Assembly (NCBI GenBank): GCA_035629025.1
Contig: DASPIU010000063.1
Location: 1-64,000, forward strand
Length of the DNA: 64,000 nt
Direction: 5' to 3'
Source: Stenotrophomonas_A sp035629025
GTDB taxonomy: Bacteria > Pseudomonadota > Gammaproteobacteria > Xanthomonadales > Xanthomonadaceae
In this document: positions 51,422-60,300 of the stretch, piece by piece
Layout of the letters: every line of letters starts with the position of its first letter
Position numbering within the stretch: position 1 is the stretch's first letter
Position numbers and translations under genes: made by a program
Notes under the pieces: model-generated
Told to the model about the DNA's origin: nothing
The model's input: only the letters and a program-made list of their open reading frames with translations
Database searches by the model: none

Positions 51422-52777
51422 TCAATAGCTCGCGTCGAAGGCGAAGATCGGCTGGCGCGACTTCCACAGACCGCGGGTGAAGTCCGGGAAATCCAGCGTC
51501 TGGTAGCCCTGCGCGATGGACTGCTCCGAGAGCGGCGTAATGGCGCTCCAGGTCACCGCATCGAAGATGTCGATGGGCATCGGCGCCCTGGCCTTCAACG
51601 CACCGATGAACGCGTGGATGACGAAGTAGTCCATGCCGCCGTGACCAGCGCCTTCGGCATCCTTTGCGTGCTTGCGCCACAGCGGATGATCGAACTCGTC
51701 CTGGTAGGTCTGGAACGGCTCCCACTTGTGCGCGGGGCTGCGCCCTTCGATGTGGATGGACTGGTTGAGGTCCATCCACAGCCCGCGCGTCCCCTGCACG
51801 CGGAAGCCCAGCGAGTACGGCCGCGGCAGCGAGGTATCGTGCTGCAGCAGGATCGTCTCGCCGTTCTCGCATGCCAGCGTCGTGGTGACGACATCGCCCA
51901 GCTTGAACCCGACCTGCGTGCTCGGATGGCTGGTGCCGCCGCTTTGCGCCACCGTGTATGCGTGCAGGCCACGCGCCTTGCTGGCAAAACTGTTGATGCG
52001 CGTGAAACGGTTGCCGCGGTTGATGCCCGTGTACATCGCGCAGGGCCCGATGCCATGGCTGGGATACAGTTCGCCATTGCGGTTGACCGAATGGGCGGTA
52101 CGCCAGCGCGCTTCGGACCACGCCTTCGGGCCGAACTCAACGCCGCCACCGTATGGCTGTTCCGGATTGCCGGCGTTGAACTTCACGGCGCGCAGATCGT
52201 GCTGGTAACCGCCTTGCAGGTGCACCAGTTCACCGAACAGCCCCGCGCGCACCATCTGCAATGCAGCCATCACGTCGCGGCGGTAGCAGACATTTTCCAG
52301 CAGCATGTACGGCGTGCCGGTTCGCAGCTGGGTTTCCAGCACGTCCCAGTGATCCTGCAGGGTGATCCCGGCGACCACTTCACAACCCACCGCAACCTTG
52401 GCTTCCATGGCGTCCATCGACATCGGCGCATGCCATTCCCACGGTGTGGCGATGATGACGCCATCGAGCCCGCGCTGCGAAAGCAGGCGTCGATAGGCAT
52501 GCACGTCGCCATCCTCGCCGTAGATGCGCGGCGCGGGCTTGCTGGCCTTGGCGACCATGTCCGTCGCCCGCTTCAGCATGATCGGCTCGATATCGCACAG
52601 GGCAACCACGTCCACGTCATCGCGCCGCACCAGTTCGCGCAGCAGCACCTGCCCGCGCATGCCGGTGCCGATCAGGCCGAGCCGCAGGCGCCGCCCCGCC
52701 GCCCATGCCGGCATGGCCGGCAGCAGGCTGGTGGCGCCGAGTGCAGCGGTGGTCACAAGGAAGTCTCTGCGCTTCAT
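51422..52777 (-). CDS. GH109-like Gfo/Idh/MocA protein with export signal
   Basis: The 451-residue protein has an N-terminal twin-arginine-like signal (KRRDFLVTTAALGATSLLPA), an NAD-binding motif GLIGTGMRGQVLLREL and the family runs TPWEWHAPMSMDAME, LLENVCYRRDVMA, and YPSHGIGPCAMYTGINRGNR, which recall glycoside hydrolase family 109 (NAD-dependent alpha-N-acetylgalactosaminidases). I chose ATG 52777, with ATG 52786 upstream as a longer alternative. It lies 210 bp after the OmpA gene and convergent with ybbP. Whether it is a hydrolase or an oxidoreductase cannot be settled; family members use bound NAD transiently. Confidence 0.82.
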   Translation of the reverse strand: MKRRDFLVTTAALGATSLLPAMPAWAAGRRLRLGLIGTGMRGQVLLRELVRRDDVDVVALCDIEPIMLKRATDMVAKASKPAPRIYGEDGDVHAYRRLLSQRGLDGVIIATPWEWHAPMSMDAMEAKVAVGCEVVAGITLQDHWDVLETQLRTGTPYMLLENVCYRRDVMAALQMVRAGLFGELVHLQGGYQHDLRAVKFNAGNPEQPYGGGVEFGPKAWSEARWRTAHSVNRNGELYPSHGIGPCAMYTGINRGNRFTRINSFASKARGLHAYTVAQSGGTSHPSTQVGFKLGDVVTTTLACENGETILLQHDTSLPRPYSLGFRVQGTRGLWMDLNQSIHIEGRSPAHKWEPFQTYQDEFDHPLWRKHAKDAEGAGHGGMDYFVIHAFIGALKARAPMPIDIFDAVTWSAITPLSEQSIAQGYQTLDFPDFTRGLWKSRQPIFAFDASY

Positions 52778-52987
52778 CACAAGCAATGCTCCACGTGGAA
52801 GGCGCCGTCCGCAGAGGGCGCGAGAAACTCTTCCACGTCGGCCTGCTGCATGCCTGGAAGAGCGCTTCTGGCGCCAGTATGCGGCATGGCGGTGCGCGCA
52901 TCAGGCAGCGCGCTACCAGAGTTCACGTGCTTGAAGCCGCCTCGGTCACGCCTTGCGGCGCTGGCGACCGACGCAGGCGCGCGGCGC
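52778..52987. other. Gap between the OmpA gene and the GH109-like gene
   Basis: This 210-bp stretch has no convincing ORF, promoter or terminator that I can identify. It separates the surface cluster from the GH109-like gene, which has the same orientation and may or may not be cotranscribed. Confidence 0.35.
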
Positions 52988-54004
52988 TCAGGGCGCGACG
53001 ATGAAGCGCACTTCCACGCGTCGGTTGGGCAGCAGGCATTCCAGCAGCGCGGTGCGCGGCTTCACTCCGGCGCACTGCTGCACCTGCTGGCCATCGCCGC
53101 GATAGGCGTAGGAGATGCGCTCGGCGCCAATGCCGCGGCCGATCAGCAGGTCGCGCACGGTGCGCGCGCGGCGCTCGGACAGGCCCTGGTTGTAGTCGTG
53201 GCCGCGCCCATCCATGCGGTCGGCATGGCCGATCAGCTCCACTTTCTGCAGCACCAGGCCCTCTTCGGCGATGCGCGCCAGCGCGCGGTCCAGGCTTTCC
53301 AGCGAATGCGAGCGGATGTCGCCGTAGCCGTCGCGGTCGAACTCGAACAGCACGTTGGCGACCAGCGGCAGTTCGGCCGCCGCGCGCGCGGCAGCGTCCG
53401 GCGTGGCCGCGCTGGCGCACTGCCGGGCCATGGCCTCGGCGTCATTGACCAGGTCCTCGGCGATCTGGATATAAGGCTTGGCGTGGCGCCACTGCTGCTG
53501 GTTGAACTCGTTGCCGGCATGCACCAGTTCCACTTCGCCACAGGCCGCGGCCTGCTGCGCGCAGCTGAAGCCGGCACTGGTCTGCAAGGCGCGCAGGCGC
53601 TGCCACAGGTCGTCGCGCAGGTAGCGCGCGTCGTTGACCAGCGGCGTGTCGGTGGGCAGCGCGCTGACCCCCTGCTCCATCAACGCGACCAGCTTCTCGG
53701 ACTCGCCGAGGGCGGCCTGCGGGAAGGCGCTGCGGTCGTTGCGCGTGTACTCGTGGAACGACACGTCGAGCCAGCACTGAGCCTTGGACAGGCCGTAGTC
53801 GCGCAGCGGGCGTCCAGCATCATTGAGGCCGCGGATGCGGTCCTGCACGGACTGGTAGCCCTGCAGGTCGGCGGCAATGGCCTCATCGGTGATGCGTTGG
53901 GGCGGCGGCGTCAGCCGGGTCTGCGCGGGGGCGGCCAGGGCCGTACCGCCGAGCAGGACGGCAACGGCGGCGGACAGGGCAAGGCGGTTGCAATACAAGG
54001 TCAT
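52988..54004 (-). CDS. OmpA-family outer membrane/peptidoglycan-binding protein
   Basis: The 338-residue protein has a signal peptide (1-24, SAAVAVLLGGTALAA), an N-terminal helical region unlike the OmpA barrel, and a C-terminal OmpA-like domain (VLFEFDRDGYGDIRSHSLES, then VELIGHADRMDG and NQGLSERRARTVRDLLIGRG) with the conserved Asp and Arg that bind diaminopimelate. There is no beta-barrel segment, so it is probably a soluble periplasmic linker. It follows the barrel gene by 10 bp in the same direction, suggesting that it ties the surface cluster to peptidoglycan. Confidence 0.88.
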   Translation of the reverse strand: MTLYCNRLALSAAVAVLLGGTALAAPAQTRLTPPPQRITDEAIAADLQGYQSVQDRIRGLNDAGRPLRDYGLSKAQCWLDVSFHEYTRNDRSAFPQAALGESEKLVALMEQGVSALPTDTPLVNDARYLRDDLWQRLRALQTSAGFSCAQQAAACGEVELVHAGNEFNQQQWRHAKPYIQIAEDLVNDAEAMARQCASAATPDAAARAAAELPLVANVLFEFDRDGYGDIRSHSLESLDRALARIAEEGLVLQKVELIGHADRMDGRGHDYNQGLSERRARTVRDLLIGRGIGAERISYAYRGDGQQVQQCAGVKPRTALLECLLPNRRVEVRFIVAP

Positions 54005-54014
54005 CTGGTTGTCC

Positions 54015-57000
54015 TCAGCGCGTCGGGTCGCGGTAGCGCACCGGGTCCCGGCGCAACAGGTCTTCGTCGAATTTGAAGCGCAGGCGCAGGAAGAAGCCCT
54101 GCTGCGTGTACTCGTAGCCGGACAGGTCACGGTCGCCCTCGAAGCCGGACCAGTTGTAGCCAGCCGACAGCCACAGGTTCTGCCGCAGCAGGCGCCCCAC
54201 TTCCAGGCCGTAGCCGTACTGGTTGCCGCCGTCCTGGCCGCGGAAGGTCGCGCCGAGCACGCCGATGTCCCAGTTCTCGGTCAGGTCATAGACCAGCCGG
54301 CCGGACAGCAGTACGGCATGGAAGCGGCTGTCCACGCGCCCGCCATCGGCATAGGCGAAGCGATCCTGCTGCCATTTGCCGGCCACGCGCCCGGTCAGCC
54401 ACCACGGCCGCGACGGATGCCAGTCGGCATGGGTGGAGACGATGTGCGCGCGCGTGCGGATGTCCTGGCTGCTGCCATCCACTGCCTGCCCGTCCACCAG
54501 CACCAGGCCGCTCTCGTCGCGTTCGAGCTTGTACTCGTAGCGCGCCAGCGCATTGACCCGGTTGGTGTCGGTGTCGCGATAGGCCACGCCGAGCTGGAAG
54601 CGGTTCTGCAGCACGTCGCCACGCGCGGCATAGTCGGTGGACAACAGGTAGTTGCGCCCGAGCAAGGTCCAGTCGCGACTGAGCTTGCGCGCCAGCATGA
54701 ACTGCAGCAGCGTGGTGTTGAATGCCTCGTCGGTGTCGGTGCTGGCGACGTCGCCGCTGATGCGGTGCTCCACGCGCACCGCGCCGCGCCACAGCGGGTT
54801 GGCGCTGTAGTCCAGTGCCAGCGCCAGGCCGGTGGCATCGCCGGTGGTGCCGTCGTAGACCTTGACCCGTTCGGCCGAACTGCTCAGGCGCACGCCCTCG
54901 GCGATATCCCAGTTGTTGCGGATGCCGGAGGCGGCCTGCACATCGCGGCCGCTGATCGCATCACGCATGCGGTACTCGGAGAAGGCCTGGGTGTCGCGCA
55001 TGTAGCTGGTGTCCACGCCGAACACCAGCGCATCGGCCTCGCGGTCGGTGGTGGTGATGCCGTAGGCGCTGGTCAGGCCGGTCTGCTTCTCGTAGCGGCC
55101 ATACACGCGGCTGCGCTCGAACACCTGGTAGTCCACGCCGGCGGCCACGCGCTGGCGGTCCTCGCCGGACACGCCCTGCTCGTATTCGGCGCCGACGCTG
55201 AGCTTGTCGCTGGCACGGTAGCCGGCGCCCAGGCGCACGCTGTCCGATTCCAGGCGCGTGCCGACCGGCAGGTCGCTGGCGGTGCCGGTAATCGCGCTGC
55301 TGGAGCCGATCACCGGCAGGCCGGTCAACGTATCCAGCGGCTGCTGCCCATAGCCCAGCGCGCCACCGCCAGCGCCGGTGGCAAAGCCGCCGGTGAGTCC
55401 GCCGGCATCGCCATAGCCCAGCGGCGAGGTCCACGGCGAATACGCGCCGACGGTTTCGCGGATCGAGCGCCAGCCCATGTCCAGGGTGAGCTTGTCGGTG
55501 GCCTTGACGCGTGCGCCGAGACCGCCGGCATCGCGCTTGCCGCCATCGGGGTTGCGGTCCTCGCTGCGCAGGCCTTCGACATACAGCTCCAGGCGCGCGT
55601 TGAGGTGGTAGGCCACATCGACGTTGTACTCGCCGCGCCCGCCGAACAGCGGCGAGGCCGGGTTGTTGAAGCCCGGGTCGGTACGCGCGGCGAACACGCT
55701 GGCGTCCAGGCGCTCACCGTCGTGGTCGAACTGCACGCGCCAGGCGTCGCCTTCCACATCGCCACTGAGGTCCTGCAGGCCGGGCGTTGCGACCTGGTTG
55801 ATCGAGTTGGTGTTGACCTCGCTCTGGGTCCGCGCGAACTCCACGGCCAACGCGGTGTGCTCGCCAAAGCGGTAGCCGGCGTTGGCGCTGCCCATGCGGA
55901 AGGGCGCGAACGGATTGCGGTCATCCACCACCGAACCGCCCAGCTCCAGGGCATCAGTGGCGCGCCACTGGCCATCGGCGCCATACACCCAGAACGACTC
56001 GGTGCCCTGGTCCAGTTCGTAGGTGATGCGCAGCGACACCGGGTTGAGATTGCTGTCGAAGCTGGGCAGGAACTGGTTCAGCAGGATGCGTCCGGAGAAC
56101 GGCTCGAAGCTGTAGTCCACCAGCCGCGCCAGCGGCGTGACCGCGACGATGCGCGAGGGCTGGTTGCGGTCGCGTACCACGACCTCGACGCGCTCGCTGC
56201 CTTCCAGCACCGCGTTGTTGCGCAGCGCGTACGGGCCGCTGCCCTGGCTGGCGAATTCCTCGATCACCTGGCGCAGCGAATCCTGGATCGCGAACACGTT
56301 GGAGCGCACGCGGGCGTTCTCGTAGTGCCAGCCCAGGCCGGTGGCGGTGCGGTTGTAGGTGCCCAGGCTGCGCTGCGGCACGCTGCCGCGCGCGCCGATG
56401 CCGGTCGCCGTGGCCAGGGTGTCGCCGGTCTGGAAGTCGCCATACAGCAGGTAGCTGTGCTGGTTGTCCACGCGCACGTACAGCCGCTCGGCCGAGCGTG
56501 CGTCAAAGCCGCGCAGTGAGGCGTCGCCGTAGACCGGGTAGAACTCCTCGGGCTGGATGTCGTGCAGCAGCCGGCCACGCACCTGCTTGTCCGAATCGTA
56601 GGCGGCGGTCAGCAGGTATTCGCCCTTGATCCGGCCCTTGACGAAGAACGCGGTGCGCGCGGCGGCACTGGCCTTGCCATGGTTGAACTGCTTCTCCCAG
56701 CGGCGGATGTCGCGCTCGAACACGTCGTCGTGATCCACCGGCGCCAGCAGGGTGCTGTTGTCGCGGCGGCGGAAGTTGATCACGCCCTCGATCAGGCCGG
56801 TGGCGATCATCTCGCGCATTTCCGGCACGAACGCAATCGCACCCTCGGCGCTGAGGCCGCGCGCGGTGACGCGCAGCACCACGTCCTGCGGCTGGTCCGG
56901 CGCGAGCAGATCGAATTCGGCCACGCCGTCGTGCAGCAGCAACTGCACGCCGGGCGCGACGCGGTCGGCATCGGCGGCACCAGGACCCAGTTCATCGGTG

Positions 57001-57377
57001 CGCGAACCCGGCAGACGGATGCGCCCGCCGCTGTTTTCCACCGTGGCGAAAGTTTCGCCAGCCACCGGCTGACCATCCTCGCCGAGCAGACGCACGACCA
57101 CGTGCACCGGCGACTGGCCGTCGGCGGGGACGCCATCGCGGTCCACTTCGACCACGACCTGTTCGCCCTGCCGGGCGCGGCGGGCCGCGTCTTCGGACAG
57201 GCGCGGCGCGGCGGCGTCGGCGCTGGCCGGCGTGCGCGGATACAGCGGCGTCGAATCGCCCAGCAACGGCGTGAAACCGCTGCTGCCGACCTGCTGCGCC
57301 AGCGCCGGCAGGGCCGCCAGCGCACAGGCCAGCAGGGTCAGGCGCGGAGCGCGCCGCGTCATGTTGGACCGGCTCAT
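54015..57377 (-). CDS. Large outer-membrane beta-barrel protein with N-terminal Ig-like domain
   Basis: The 1120-residue product has a signal peptide (1-27), an Ig/invasin-like beta domain (about 60-200, VVVEVDRDGVPADGQSPVHV), a middle segment with YGDFQTGDTLATATGI and VVRDRNQPSRIVAV, VDYSFEPFSGRILLNQF, and a C-terminal half of regularly alternating strands (LGAGYRASDKLSVGAEYEQ and similar) ending GFFLRLRFKFDEDLLRRDP. That pattern indicates an outer-membrane barrel. It starts at an ATGA overlap with the giant upstream gene and precedes the OmpA gene by 10 bp. I see no TonB box, plug domain or POTRA repeats, so it is not a classical receptor or Omp85 protein. Function unknown. Confidence 0.8.
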   Translation of the reverse strand: MSRSNMTRRAPRLTLLACALAALPALAQQVGSSGFTPLLGDSTPLYPRTPASADAAAPRLSEDAARRARQGEQVVVEVDRDGVPADGQSPVHVVVRLLGEDGQPVAGETFATVENSGGRIRLPGSRTDELGPGAADADRVAPGVQLLLHDGVAEFDLLAPDQPQDVVLRVTARGLSAEGAIAFVPEMREMIATGLIEGVINFRRRDNSTLLAPVDHDDVFERDIRRWEKQFNHGKASAAARTAFFVKGRIKGEYLLTAAYDSDKQVRGRLLHDIQPEEFYPVYGDASLRGFDARSAERLYVRVDNQHSYLLYGDFQTGDTLATATGIGARGSVPQRSLGTYNRTATGLGWHYENARVRSNVFAIQDSLRQVIEEFASQGSGPYALRNNAVLEGSERVEVVVRDRNQPSRIVAVTPLARLVDYSFEPFSGRILLNQFLPSFDSNLNPVSLRITYELDQGTESFWVYGADGQWRATDALELGGSVVDDRNPFAPFRMGSANAGYRFGEHTALAVEFARTQSEVNTNSINQVATPGLQDLSGDVEGDAWRVQFDHDGERLDASVFAARTDPGFNNPASPLFGGRGEYNVDVAYHLNARLELYVEGLRSEDRNPDGGKRDAGGLGARVKATDKLTLDMGWRSIRETVGAYSPWTSPLGYGDAGGLTGGFATGAGGGALGYGQQPLDTLTGLPVIGSSSAITGTASDLPVGTRLESDSVRLGAGYRASDKLSVGAEYEQGVSGEDRQRVAAGVDYQVFERSRVYGRYEKQTGLTSAYGITTTDREADALVFGVDTSYMRDTQAFSEYRMRDAISGRDVQAASGIRNNWDIAEGVRLSSSAERVKVYDGTTGDATGLALALDYSANPLWRGAVRVEHRISGDVASTDTDEAFNTTLLQFMLARKLSRDWTLLGRNYLLSTDYAARGDVLQNRFQLGVAYRDTDTNRVNALARYEYKLERDESGLVLVDGQAVDGSSQDIRTRAHIVSTHADWHPSRPWWLTGRVAGKWQQDRFAYADGGRVDSRFHAVLLSGRLVYDLTENWDIGVLGATFRGQDGGNQYGYGLEVGRLLRQNLWLSAGYNWSGFEGDRDLSGYEYTQQGFFLRLRFKFDEDLLRRDPVRYRDPTR

Positions 57378-60300
57378 GGGCGCACCTCCCCGGTGGCGGA
57401 CGCAGCGGGCGGCGGCGACTTCCTTGGCTGGACGATCACCGGCGCCTGCGCAGCGGTATCGGTGGCCTGTTGCGGCGCGCGCGCCGGCTTGCTGCTGAAG
57501 CGCAGCGGGGCATGTTCGAGCTCGCGCTCGGGCGCGCGCACTTCGCCTTGCGTGCGCCGCGCCTTGACCTGTTCCAGCACCGGATTGGCGCAGCTGCCCT
57601 CGATGAAGTCGGCGCGATGCAACTCGCCGTTCTTGAGGTCGATGAACAGGCTGTCGGCATCGCCCAGGTTGCGGTTGCTGCTGGTGGTCAGGCGCGCACC
57701 GTCGGGCAGCGTGCTGGCGTCCACCTTCAGCGTGTGGCTCTGCGGCGGCAGGCCGCAGTAGCTGTACTTGCCCTCCGAATCACTGACCACCCAGGTGCCA
57801 TCCTCGAAGTACAGGCGCACGCCGGGAATGCCGATCTCTTCCAGGTCCTGCACGTGGTTGCCGTTGCAGTCCACGAACACCTTGCCGAGCACGCAGCCTT
57901 CCTCGGTGAACACACCACCGGTGACGCGCACGCGGTACTGCGCCTGGTTCGTCGCCTGCGCGCCGGCACGCGGTTGCAGACTGACCGGGTCGATGCAGCC
58001 GCCGGCAATCGAGCAGCCATGGGCCTGCGCGCGGTTGATGCCATCGCCCTGCTGCGCGCCGACGCCGATGCGCACGCGGTAGGTCAGCGCGATCTGCTGC
58101 CCGACCTGGATCGGCCCCAGGGTGAAGCCCAGGCCTGGGCCGGGCTTGCCGACCGGCTCGGCGGCGGCGGCACCGTTGGCGCGCGCCGTGCCTTCGATGT
58201 AGGTGAAGCCGCGCGGCAGGCGATCGACGACGTTGACCGTCTGCATCGGGCTGCCGGCGGTCTGGCGCACGGTGATCGTGTACTGCACGGTGTCGCCGAT
58301 CTCCGCGGTCTGGCGGTCGCCGGTCTTGGTGATCGACAGGCCCGTCGCCACCGCGGTGTCCAGCGGGATGTGGTTGTGCACGATGTCGGCCACCGCCGAA
58401 CCGGCGAACAGGTCCAGGTAGTACGCGGTCGCCGGGCCGACCGGTGCGGTCGGCGGATTCGCGTCCGGCTGCACGTCGAGGCGGCCACCGGCTTCGCCAG
58501 GCGGCGACAGCGCCTGTGCCTGCGCCGGGATCAGCGTGGAGACGAAGCTGTAGCCACCAGGCGGCGCGACGCTGAGGCGGAACTCGCAACGCGCCGGTGC
58601 CGCCGGGCCGAGCAGGAACTGGTAGGCACCGTCACTGCCCACGGTCATCGAGATCGCATTGCCCTCGATGTGATAACCACCGCTGGCGGCGTTGAGCACG
58701 CTGCTGGCCGGGTCGAAGCCGGCGCACACGCCGGTCGGCGCGAACGTCACCACCGAACCGGGCACCGGATCACGGGTGACCGCGTCGTAGACCACGCCCG
58801 ACGGATCCACCGGCAGGCTCTGCTGCGGCAGGTTCTCGCCAGCCTTCAGCACCACTTCCAGCTGGCTGATGCCACCTTCGCTGATGCGGCAGGCGCTGGC
58901 GTTGCCGGCGGCCATCGCGCTGTCGGCGGCGCACGACACCACGCCGCCGGCGCTGGTCTCGCCAGTGACCGGCCAGCCCCAGACCACGCCCGAGCCCGGA
59001 TGGCGGAAGCGCAGCTGCCACTTCTGCCCGGGAATCACGTCGCCAATGCGGTAGCTGCCATCGGCGGCGCTGGTCGCGGTGCGTGCAACCTGGCCGCTGG
59101 CCGGGTCCACCAGCTCCACGGTCCAGCCCTGCAGGCGCTGGTCGGCGCCATCGAGGATGCGTACCTGCTCGCCGCTTTCAAACCACACCGTGCCCGACAC
59201 CGAGGCCGCCAGCTGCACCTGCGTCGGCAGGCGGCAGGCGTTCTGGGTGATAGCCGGATCGCAGGTCGGCAGCTGGCTGACATCGCCGTCGAAGGCGGCG
59301 CGCTCGCTGCTGGTCGGCATGCGGTTGTCGTTCTCGCCACCACCTTCGACCATGACCGCGTTGTTCACCGGGGCGCCGGTGGCGGCCGCGGCGTTGACCC
59401 GCACCGGCACCTGGATGCGCTCGGCCGCGGTCGCGCCGCTGGCAATCACCGCACTGCTGCGGCAGGTGAAGCGCGTATCGCCCGCAGCGCCGGAGCAGGT
59501 CCAGCCATTGCCGGCCGGCACCGCCGCCAGCACCACCCCGGCAGGCAGGCGTTCGCTCACGGTGTACTCGCCACGGCTCGGCTGCTGGCCGACGTTGCGC
59601 ACGCTGATCGCGTAACTGGCGTCGTTGTTGACGGTGAAGCGCTCCGGGGTGGCCGCCTTGCTGACCACCAGGTCGGGCGAATCGCCGATCTCGCCAAAGT
59701 TGTTTTCCAGCGACTCGGCACCGATCGGCAGCACGATGGCGCTGATCGCCGAGGGCAGCACATCGCGCGCGGTCGCCGTGCCAACCACGCCGCCACCGAT
59801 GCGGCCGGCATTGGTCGCGCCGTTGAGCGTATGCGGCGGCTGCTCGGGCTCGGTCACCGCGTAGGTGCCCGGGCGCAGGCCGTCGAAACGGTACTGGCCT
59901 TGCGCGTCGGTGGTGGCAGTGGCGTCGACGCTGCGGCCAAGGTCATCGGTACCGTGCAGGACGATGCGCACGCCGCCGATACCGGCCTCGCCATTGTCGG
60001 CCTGGCCGTTGTCGTTGTTGTCGGCGTACACGCGGCCGGCGATGCTGCCCGCCGGCAATTCGCCGAAGTTGTTCTGCTCGGCGTGCTGGTTGACGCCGAG
60101 CACGATGGCGGCAATCGACGATGGCGTGGTCGCCACCGGCGTGACGGGGCCGCCCGCCGTGCCGGCCACCGTGCGGCCGTTGCCGGTATTGGCCGGCTGC
60201 TGCGGTTCGCTCACCGTGTAGGTGCCCGGCGGCAGCTGCTCGAAGCTGTAGCGGCCGTCGGCATCGGTGACCACATCGCGCTCCACCGGCTGGCCCTGCA

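Noticed and set aside
51422..52777. Simple Gfo/Idh dehydrogenase annotation
   Set aside because: The characteristic YPSHGIGPCAMYTGIN and LLENVCYRRDVMA runs point to a GH109-like protein rather than a generic sugar dehydrogenase, though catalysis is unproven.
53877..56519. 880-residue plus-strand frame opposite the barrel gene
   Set aside because: Shadow of the barrel protein; the minus-strand product has a signal peptide and strand periodicity, this one does not.
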